A stretch of DNA of 24,976 nt. Source: CAZVCJ01 sp964625745 (GTDB lineage Bacteria > Chloroflexota > Anaerolineae > VGOG01). Position numbers and translations under genes: made by a program. Every line of letters begins with the position of its first letter. The stretch's first letter is position 1. Under the pieces are notes generated by a model. That model was not told the origin of the DNA and made no database searches. It was given only the letters and a program-made list of their open reading frames with translations. Where the stretch lies: assembly GCA_964625745.1 (NCBI GenBank), contig CAZVCJ010000046.1, positions 1 through 24,976 of the forward strand, written 5' to 3'. This document shows positions 19,391 to 24,976 of this stretch, piece after piece.

Positions 19391-21741
19391 ACACAAATCA
19401 AAAATCTCAAATCTCAAATCTGAAATCTCTAACCTCCAACCCTTCGGCTAGGCTCAGGGCGGGCCTCAAACCTCCAGCAATCGCCCTCATCTTGGCAGTG
19501 TTCATCGCCTTGGCTGCCACCTATAGCGTAGTCACGCCCATCTTCGAAGCTTCCGACGAGCTGTGGCACTATCTCTTCGTCAAGCATTTGGCGGATGGTA
19601 ATAGCCTGCCCGTACAGGATGCCAGCATTGATCAGCCCTGGCGACAGGAGGGCAGCCAGCCCCCCTTGTACTACGCCCTGAGCGCGCTGGCCACTTTCTG
19701 GATTGACACCGACGATGTGTACGAGGGCGGCGGAAAACCTGGCTACCCACCCCTGTCGTGGCACAACCCCCACGTAGACAATGGGGTGCTGACCGCGGAT
19801 GGCAACACAAATCTGGTCGTCCACTCCCAGCAAGAGGCTTTCCCCTGGCACGGGGCCGCCCTGGCCGTGCACCTCATACGTTTCCTATCGGTATTGATGG
19901 GAGCAACCACCGTACTCCTGACCTGCTTGATCGCTCTGGAGATATTCCCTGGCCGGAAGAACCTGGCTCTTGGCGCGGCGGCCGTCAACGCCTTCACTCC
20001 CATGTTCCTGTTCATCAGCGGCGCCGTCAACAACGACAACCTGGTGGTGCCGCTGTGCAGCCTGGCGCTGCTGATGATGGTCAGAATAGCAAATAGCAAA
20101 TCTCAAATCTCAAATCCCCGATGGGCATTGCTGGGACTGGTTGTGGGACTGGCCATCCTCACCAAAGAAAGCGCCATCGGCCTCCTGGCGCTGGCAGCCC
20201 CGACTATCGCTTATGTCGCCTATCGCCAGCGCTCTATGCGAACCCTCCTGAAAGGCGGCTTCATTGTGGTGGGCCTGGCTGCTATCATATCGGGTTGGTG
20301 GTTTGTCAGGAACTGGAAGCTTTATGGGGACCCCCTGGGCTTGAACGTCTTCCTGGACATCCTTGGTCGGCGCCACCCTCCCGCAACCCTCCGTCAATTA
20401 TGGGGCGAAAGAGTAGGCTTCGCCATGTCCTACTGGGGGCTGTTTGGTGGAGTGAACGTGCCCATGGATGCCTGGGCCTACTACCTGCTTAATCTCCTGG
20501 CCCTGGTAGCCGCCGCAGGCATTATCATCTTCCTGATTCGCAAATTGATCCGAGACCGCTTACTGCCACAGGCCTGGGTGAAAGTGGTTCTCTTGTTGGC
20601 CTGGCCGACCGTCGTGTTCGTATCCCTGATTCGCTGGGCGCTACAGACCTGGTCCTCCCAGGGGCGGCTGGTCTTTTCGTCCATCTCAGCCATTTCGATC
20701 CTGCTCTTCCTGGGCCTGAGCCAGTTCGTGCCCCGACGCTACACCAAAATGCTTATCTGCCTGGTCGGTAGCCTGATGTTCGTCATCTCCGCCATCGCCC
20801 CCTTCCGCTACATCGCACCAGCCTACGCCAAACCCCCTCTCCTCTCGTCGGAAGAGATCGAGACCATCCCCAACCGCCTGGACATCTCCTTCGGCGGAGT
20901 AATGAAACTCCTGGGATACGATCTCCCAATATCCAGTACCCAATATCCAATACCCAATACCCTGATGCCCGGCGACTCCCTGACCATCACCCTCTACTGG
21001 CAATCTCTGGCCGAGATGGACCGCAACTACAGCACCTTCGTCCATTTACTCGACGAAAACGAACTCATCGTCGCTCAGCGGGACATGTACCCTGGGCAGG
21101 GCCTCTTCCCCACTAGCCTGTGGTCAACAGGAGATGCCATTGCCAATCGCTACGTCCTCATTCTGCCAGAGACGGCCTTCGCCCCCAACCAGACTCAACT
21201 GGAGGTGGGACTCTACGACTTCGCCACCGGCGAGCGTCTGTTGGCCTACGGCCCCAAGGGAGAGCTTATGGGTGACAACGCCCGCTTTCACGAAATCGAG
21301 ATCCTGCCTCGCGATGAAACGGGAGTACCCAATCCTGTCAACTTCAACTTCGGGAACAGGATCGCCCTCATCGGTTATGACATGGACCGACGATGTGTTT
21401 CACCCGGTGAGAACATCCACCTGACCCTCTACTGGCAAGCCCTGGCCAAGATGGAAAAGAACTACTCCGTCTTCACCCACGTTTTGGGGGAAGAAAACCG
21501 CATCTGGGCCCAACAAGACAACTGGCCCAAGGGCGGCGATGCCCCTACCTCGACCTGGGAGACCGGCCAGACGATAGAGGATGAGTACGAACTCACTGTC
21601 AACCATGAAACTCCCGCCGACGTCTACGACGTCGAGATAGGCTTGTACCTGGCAGCGACGGGAGACCGCCTGAGAATCGTGGGGCAGGGGGGGCGGCTTC
21701 TGGACGACCGCGTACTATTGAGTAAGGTGCGGGTGAAGTAA
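19387..21741 (+). CDS. GT-C glycosyltransferase 4 with two C-terminal beta modules
   Basis: This is a 784-residue polytopic enzyme. The GTG at 19387 overlaps the previous stop (GTGA), with GGAG just upstream. The first 30 residues are encoded by a heptad array and a 24-bp element, so the ancestral N-terminus is obscured. Asp57-Glu58 is in ASDELWHYLFVKHLADG, followed by RQEGSQPPLYYALSA; about ten to eleven helices reach residue 480. Two beta modules follow, starting near 495 (LLGYDL, LTITLYW, FVHLLDE, LEVGLYD) and 650 (IGYDMDRR, LTLYWQALAKM, VFTHVLG, VEIGLY), ending DRVLLSKVRVK. The C-terminus and the LYWQALAKM region closely match GT-C 3, while the N-terminal half matches GT-C 6, so it looks like a mosaic paralogue. 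Other heptad arrays lie at 20085-20119 and 20924-20958. Confidence 0.87.
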   Translation: MNTNQKSQISNLKSLTSNPSARLRAGLKPPAIALILAVFIALAATYSVVTPIFEASDELWHYLFVKHLADGNSLPVQDASIDQPWRQEGSQPPLYYALSALATFWIDTDDVYEGGGKPGYPPLSWHNPHVDNGVLTADGNTNLVVHSQQEAFPWHGAALAVHLIRFLSVLMGATTVLLTCLIALEIFPGRKNLALGAAAVNAFTPMFLFISGAVNNDNLVVPLCSLALLMMVRIANSKSQISNPRWALLGLVVGLAILTKESAIGLLALAAPTIAYVAYRQRSMRTLLKGGFIVVGLAAIISGWWFVRNWKLYGDPLGLNVFLDILGRRHPPATLRQLWGERVGFAMSYWGLFGGVNVPMDAWAYYLLNLLALVAAAGIIIFLIRKLIRDRLLPQAWVKVVLLLAWPTVVFVSLIRWALQTWSSQGRLVFSSISAISILLFLGLSQFVPRRYTKMLICLVGSLMFVISAIAPFRYIAPAYAKPPLLSSEEIETIPNRLDISFGGVMKLLGYDLPISSTQYPIPNTLMPGDSLTITLYWQSLAEMDRNYSTFVHLLDENELIVAQRDMYPGQGLFPTSLWSTGDAIANRYVLILPETAFAPNQTQLEVGLYDFATGERLLAYGPKGELMGDNARFHEIEILPRDETGVPNPVNFNFGNRIALIGYDMDRRCVSPGENIHLTLYWQALAKMEKNYSVFTHVLGEENRIWAQQDNWPKGGDAPTSTWETGQTIEDEYELTVNHETPADVYDVEIGLYLAATGDRLRIVGQGGRLLDDRVLLSKVRVK
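19391..19477. repeat. Heptanucleotide array interrupted by a 24-bp element at the start of GT-C 4
   Basis: Seven units in register (ACACAAA, TCAAAAA, TCTCAAA twice, TCTGAAA, TCTCTAA, CCTCCAA) are followed by C, the 24-bp element at 19441-19464, then CTCAAA and CCTCCAG. Excision of 24 bp restores register. The array forms the N-terminal coding sequence of GT-C 4. Confidence 0.9.
19441..19464 (+). repeat. 24-bp dispersed element, divergent copy
   Basis: The copy starts CCTTCGGCTAGG and ends CTCAGGGCGGGC, differing from the 7387 copy at three positions. It encodes PSARLRAGL instead of FGYAQDRP because it is read in another frame, so the encoded peptide is not the conserved property. Confidence 0.82.
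20085..20119. repeat. Heptanucleotide array in GT-C 4
   Basis: Five units in register: AATAGCA twice, AATCTCA twice, AATCCCC. They encode IANSKSQISNP, a loop before the RWALLGLVVGL helix. The paralogue GT-C 6 has a different array at the homologous point (24727-24782). Confidence 0.88.
20924..20958. repeat. Heptanucleotide array in beta module 1 of GT-C 4
   Basis: Five units in register (TCCCAAT, ATCCAGT, ACCCAAT, ATCCAAT, ACCCAAT) encode PISSTQYPIPNT. They lie between the GYDL strand and the PGD-LTITLYW strand, where other modules have a short turn of about six residues. Confidence 0.88.
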
Positions 21742-21749
21742 CCTTACTT
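21736..21749. other. Small palindrome over the GT-C 4 stop codon
   Basis: AAGTAA and TTACTT are perfect 6-bp arms around CC, containing the TAA stop. The stem is AT-rich and short; it may be incidental. Confidence 0.3.
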
Positions 21750-21777
21750 AGAGGCTTCTTCAAATGACCCTCTGAAA

Positions 21778-21790
21778 ACCACAGTGTGGT
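21778..21790. promoter_or_regulatory. Operator-like palindrome ACCACAGTGTGGT
   Basis: This is a perfect 6-bp inverted repeat around a single G, 29 bp upstream of the -35 hexamer of the promoter at 21819-21847. The position suits an activator or repressor site. Confidence 0.38.
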
Positions 21791-21818
21791 GAACAATCCC
21801 CAAAGAAGCTTTTCAGGT

Positions 21819-21847
21819 TTGCCAAACGGGGCAACTTGGGGTATGAT
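21819..21847 (+). promoter_or_regulatory. Sigma70-type promoter upstream of GT-C 5
   Basis: TTGCCA (21819-21824) and TATGAT (21842-21847) match the -35 and -10 consensus at five of six positions each and are spaced by exactly 17 bp. A start near 21854 would precede the GGAGGG ribosome site (21861-21866) and ATG 21879. This is the best promoter in the window and suggests a new transcription unit. Confidence 0.6.
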
Positions 21848-21878
21848 TAGTGCCCTTATTGGAGGGAAAGCGACTGCG

Positions 21879-23996
21879 ATGGGTGAGGTAACAAAAGATG
21901 CCGGTGCTTTCGGTCGCCAGCTAGAGATCTTAGCGCTGGTAGCCATCCTGGTGGTGGCTGCTTTCCTTCGAGTGTACCAGTTAGACCGCGTGCCGCCAGG
22001 GCTGACCCATGACGAGGCAGCCAACAGCCACGATGCGGCGTGGGTATTGCGCGGCATACGTCCGCTGTACTTCGTTACCAACTATGGTCACGAGCCACTA
22101 TACTGCTACCTGGTGGCCAGTGTATCAGCCCTCAACGGTGGGAACGTCAATGAAATCAGTCTGCGCCTGACCAGTGCACTCTGTGGGCTGGGAGTGATTC
22201 TGAGCACTTATGCCCTGACCCGACGGATGTTCGGCCTGCCCGTGGCCCTGGCGACGGCAGTGGGGCTGGCGATTTCGTTCTGGCCAGTGGTCACCAGCCG
22301 TCAGGGGCTGCGCCCGGTGACCCTGCCACTGCTGCTGGTGCCGGCGATCTACTGTTTCTGGCATGGGATGGAGTCGGGATCTGACAAGAAAATGAGGGGA
22401 TGGCTGGCAGCGGGAGGCGTGCTCGCTGGAGCGAGCTTCTACACCTACACGGCCAGCCGGACAATGCCGCTTTTCTTTCTGCTCTTTGTCCTCTACCAAG
22501 CGGTGCTTCACCGAGATAGGCTGCCAGGCCGCTGGCCCGCTCTCGCCCTGTTCTTCGTTCTCGTGATCGTCGTCGCCGCTCCTTTGTTCCTCTACCTGCG
22601 CGCCCACCCTGGCACCGAAGGCCGCATCAGCGAGTTGGGAACTCCCCTACGAGAGCTGGCGCGGGGGAATCTGCGTCCGGTGGGGAATAACATCGTCACC
22701 GGCCTGGGGGTGTTTTCATTTCGAGGCGACCCGCAGTGGCGATATAACCTGCCCGGTCGGCCCATCTTCGACCCGCTGACCTCGCTGTTTTTCTACGGAG
22801 GTCTGGCCATGGCCCTGTGGCGCTGGCGTGACCCGCGCCACGCGCTGTTGGTCGGCTGGCTTCTGGTGGGGGTGGTGCCCGGCCTGATCACCGGCGCAGA
22901 ACACAGTACCCTGCACCTGATCGCCGTCCAGCCGGTGGCCTACCTGCTGGTCTGTTTGAGCATGGTGGAGCTTGGGAAATGGCTCTGGCGACGCGGGCGT
23001 TTGCTGCGCTGTACAGCGGTGCTGGGTCTGACATTCCTGTTAGTGTGGAGTGGCTGGCTCACCGTCCGCGACTATTTTCTCGTCTGGGCCAACGAGCCCG
23101 ACGTGCGCGAGGTGTACCATGCGAACCTCCGCGAGATAGCCCACTACCTGGATGCTCAGCCTGCCGGGGGCACGGTGGTAATCTCCACTGAGTATCCTAC
23201 TTCCTGGCACGACCCCTACATCTTCGAGACCGTGCTGCATGGCGAGGACACGGACGTACGCTGGTGTGACGGGCGTGGGGGGCTTCTCTTCCCTATGGAC
23301 GACGAGGATGTGCGCTATGTGTTCTCCGCCCGCGCCGACCTGGACGCGGCGCTGGACGAGGACCTGTGGCCTGCCGCCACGCTGGTTGCCGAGCGGACGC
23401 TGCGTCCCGACGATCTCAACCCCTGGTTCCGGGTCTACCGCTGGACGGGCCAAGCAGAGCTTGCCGGGCGAATCGCAGCCCTGGCGGAGGCATCGCCAGT
23501 GTGGGTCAGCGCGGAAGTGAGCTTCGCGCCGAACCCGGCGCCGGGTGTGCGGCAGGAGTTGTCCTTGCCAGTGAGCTTCAATCATCAGGTAACGCTTCTG
23601 GCTTACCGGCTCAACGGCGCGTGCTTTGCACCAGGTGACACAGTAGAGCTAGTCACTTACTGGCGGGCGGAGGGCACCTACCAGCAGGACCTGGCCATCT
23701 TCGTCCATCTGCTGGACGCGCAGAGCCAGGAGAACGGCGGGCAGGATGTGCTGCACGTGCCATCCACCACCTGGCAGGCCGGCGACGTCGTAGTCCAGGT
23801 GCACCGCTTCGCCGTGGCCACCGACGCAACAGCAGGGCCGCACTACCTGGAGCTCGGTTGGTATGACCGGGCGACGCTGTCCCGGCTGCCGGTGCTGGTA
23901 CATCTGCACAATACCACTCATGGAGAAACCGTCGCCGACCGCTTACTTCTACATCCGATTGAGATAAGTTGGAAACAAGCAACAGGTAACGAGTAA
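21879..23996 (+). CDS. GT-C glycosyltransferase 5 with one C-terminal beta module
   Basis: The 705-residue polytopic enzyme of the GT39/PMT_2 type carries Asp45-Glu46 in LTHDEAANSHDAAW, then YGHEPLYCYL, RMFGLP and SRQGLRPVTLPLL, with about eleven helices up to residue 395. A soluble region follows, and one beta module begins near residue 563 (LLAYRLNG, PGDTVELVTYWRA, IFVHLLDAQ, LELGWYD, DRLLLHPIEI). ATG 21879 is chosen over earlier in-frame starts (21786, 21843) because it follows the promoter and GGAGGG. The gene body has no heptad arrays, unlike GT-C 3 and 4. Only its last codons and stop fall in a repeat tract (23974-24001). It appears to be independently transcribed. Confidence 0.87.
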   Translation: MGEVTKDAGAFGRQLEILALVAILVVAAFLRVYQLDRVPPGLTHDEAANSHDAAWVLRGIRPLYFVTNYGHEPLYCYLVASVSALNGGNVNEISLRLTSALCGLGVILSTYALTRRMFGLPVALATAVGLAISFWPVVTSRQGLRPVTLPLLLVPAIYCFWHGMESGSDKKMRGWLAAGGVLAGASFYTYTASRTMPLFFLLFVLYQAVLHRDRLPGRWPALALFFVLVIVVAAPLFLYLRAHPGTEGRISELGTPLRELARGNLRPVGNNIVTGLGVFSFRGDPQWRYNLPGRPIFDPLTSLFFYGGLAMALWRWRDPRHALLVGWLLVGVVPGLITGAEHSTLHLIAVQPVAYLLVCLSMVELGKWLWRRGRLLRCTAVLGLTFLLVWSGWLTVRDYFLVWANEPDVREVYHANLREIAHYLDAQPAGGTVVISTEYPTSWHDPYIFETVLHGEDTDVRWCDGRGGLLFPMDDEDVRYVFSARADLDAALDEDLWPAATLVAERTLRPDDLNPWFRVYRWTGQAELAGRIAALAEASPVWVSAEVSFAPNPAPGVRQELSLPVSFNHQVTLLAYRLNGACFAPGDTVELVTYWRAEGTYQQDLAIFVHLLDAQSQENGGQDVLHVPSTTWQAGDVVVQVHRFAVATDATAGPHYLELGWYDRATLSRLPVLVHLHNTTHGETVADRLLLHPIEISWKQATGNE

Positions 23997-24001
23997 TGGG
24001 T
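23974..24001. repeat. Heptad tract at the 3' end of GT-C 5
   Basis: Four units of the form AAYNNGY (AACAAGC, AACAGGT, AACGAGT, AATGGGT) are in register and code the last residues and the stop codon (23994-23996). GTAACGAG at 23986-23993 is complementary to CTCGTTAC at 24011-24018, so an inverted continuation of the tract follows after a 17-nt gap. Confidence 0.7.
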
Positions 24002-24052
24002 GGACACCCCCTCGTTACTTATTCCTCGTTGACTCGTTACACTCACCGTTCG

Positions 24053-24094
24053 TGGAGACTTGTGATCTGTGACTCGCAACTTGCGGCTTGAGAC
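24053..24094. repeat. Heptad tract at the start of GT-C 6
   Basis: Six degenerate units in register (TGGAGAC, TTGTGAT, CTGTGAC, TCGCAAC, TTGCGGC, TTGAGAC) contain a GGAG ribosome-like site and the GTG start at 24069 of the next gene. Confidence 0.6.
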
Positions 24095-24976
24095 CATCAA
24101 ACGACACTGGGCCATCGCCCTCATCGTGGCAGCCTTCCTCGCCCTGGGCGTTATCTATGCCGTGGTCACTCCCCTTTTCGAGAAGCCCGACGAAATATGG
24201 CACTACCCTTACGTCAAGTACCTGGCCGACGGGCAGGGCCTGCCAACACGAGACCTGGCCCGAGCGCAGCCTCTTATGAGACAGGAGAGCACCCAGCCTC
24301 CGCTGTATTATGTCACGGCGGCCCTGGTCACCTTCTGGATTCAGGATGACGATTGGCAGGATTTAGTGTGGCTCAATCCCTTTTGGGGTTACAACGCCCC
24401 CGGCACGGTCAACGACAACAAGAATCGCGTTCTCCACACGGATAGGGAGCGTTTCCCCTATCGCGGAGCGGTGTTGGCCGTTCGTACAGCTCGCCTGGTA
24501 TCGGTCATCTGGGGAACAATCACCGTCCTGGCCACCTATCTGATGGCCCTGGAGCTATTCCCGAAGCGGCGTTCTTTTGCGGCCGGCGCAGCGGCCCTGG
24601 TCGCGTTCAATCCCCAATTTGTCTTTATATCAAGCGCAGTCAGCAACGACAGCACAGTGTCGGCCCTTTGCACCCTGGCCCTCTGGCTCATGCTCCGCCT
24701 GGTGCGGCGAGGCGTCTCTGTGACTGAATCTCAAATCACAGATCACAACGATCATTGGGTATTGGGTATCAGGCACTGGGCATTGTTGGGTCTCATCCTG
24801 GGATTGGCCCTCCTCGCGAAGACGAGCGCCCTGGCCCTGCTGCCTGTTGCGATGGCGGCCATCGCTATGACCGCCTGGTCTAAGAGGGTGTCTCAAGATT
24901 CATTGGACTCTGTCATTGCGAGTCTTCCATGGCGCGGTGCACCATCCGTAAGAGCAGAAACATCCCACCCTCACCC
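24069..24976 (+). CDS. GT-C glycosyltransferase 6, 3' partial
   Basis: The frame is open from GTG 24069 (after an in-frame TGA at 24063-24065) to the window end, giving 302 residues of an incomplete gene. It is a clear paralogue of GT-C 4: VVTPLFEKPDEIWHYPYVKY with Asp41-Glu42, RQESTQPPLYYVTAALVTFW, ALELFPKRRSF, FISSAVSNDSTVSALCTLALW and HWALLGLILGLALLAKTSALALL align with the corresponding segments there. The predicted role is transfer of sugar from a polyprenyl-phosphate donor outside the membrane. GGAG lies 11 bases before the GTG, both inside a heptad tract. Another array lies at 24727-24782. The last 30 codons no longer resemble the paralogue and look repeat-derived. Confidence 0.84.
   Translation, partial: MTRNLRLETIKRHWAIALIVAAFLALGVIYAVVTPLFEKPDEIWHYPYVKYLADGQGLPTRDLARAQPLMRQESTQPPLYYVTAALVTFWIQDDDWQDLVWLNPFWGYNAPGTVNDNKNRVLHTDRERFPYRGAVLAVRTARLVSVIWGTITVLATYLMALELFPKRRSFAAGAAALVAFNPQFVFISSAVSNDSTVSALCTLALWLMLRLVRRGVSVTESQITDHNDHWVLGIRHWALLGLILGLALLAKTSALALLPVAMAAIAMTAWSKRVSQDSLDSVIASLPWRGAPSVRAETSHPH
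24727..24782. repeat. Eight-unit heptanucleotide array in GT-C 6 with unit-type switch
   Basis: Eight units are in register. The first are AATCTCA, AATCACA, GATCACA and ACGATCA; the following are TTGGGTA twice, TCAGGCA and CTGGGCA. The 7-bp phase is kept across the change of unit type. It encodes the loop before the HWALLGLILGL helix. Confidence 0.85.

Noticed and set aside
21786..21878. Upstream starts for GT-C 5 at 21786 and 21843
   Set aside because: Both lie upstream of or within the predicted -10 hexamer, and ATG 21879 follows GGAGGG. The extra residues show no family features.

Overview
All recognisable genes in this window lie on the + strand and read the same way. The content suggests a Chloroflexota (Anaerolineae-like) bacterium: a long run of large polytopic GT-C (PMT/ArnT-like) glycosyltransferases with extracytoplasmic beta-rich tails, a Und-P-sugar synthase homologue, and many short repeats placed in-frame inside genes. 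The taxonomic call is an inference from style and protein families; there is no rRNA or marker phylogeny here.

Layout. 1-3475: the 3' part of an endonuclease/exonuclease/phosphatase-family gene and a phosphohexomutase with unusual extensions. 3560-4111: a small gene that looks like an antitoxin, followed by a start-less 48-codon remnant. 4116-5901: tatD and a long-chain polyprenyl diphosphate synthase. 5984-8727: a GT2 glycosyltransferase, a small nucleotidyltransferase and a GT4 glycosyltransferase. 8901-11937: a flippase-like membrane protein overlapping the first GT-C enzyme. 12110-19390: a polyprenyl-phosphate sugar synthase (GtrB/ArnC/DPM1-like) followed by GT-C enzymes 2 and 3. 19387-24976: GT-C enzymes 4, 5 and a partial 6. 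No gene-free stretch exceeds about 175 bp.

How the genes may work together: the prenyl synthase could supply long polyprenyl chains. The 12110 enzyme would charge the carrier lipid with sugar on the cytoplasmic face. The flippase-like protein may help lipid movement. The six GT-C enzymes would transfer sugar from polyprenyl-phosphate donors outside the membrane. The soluble GT2 and GT4 enzymes would build the cytoplasmic part of a surface glycan or glycolipid. Substrates cannot be read from sequence.

The most unusual content is a layered set of short repeats inside and between these genes. (1) Heptanucleotide arrays, mostly of the form GGANNTT or its complement, sit in loops, between modules and across stop/start codons. 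(2) A 24-bp element (begins CCTTCGRC, ends GCTCAGGACAGG in its best copies) interrupts three of these arrays. Removing exactly 24 bp restores the 7-bp register each time, at the same point of the unit and in the same relative orientation. (3) The same element is inserted in two more genes, once as an apparent nested 48-bp double copy. (4) Other in-frame insertions include a 72-bp unit flanked by 8-bp direct repeats and a 97-bp unit with 15-bp perfect inverted ends. Together they look like an in-gene mobile micro-element system comparable in principle to Rickettsia palindromic elements.
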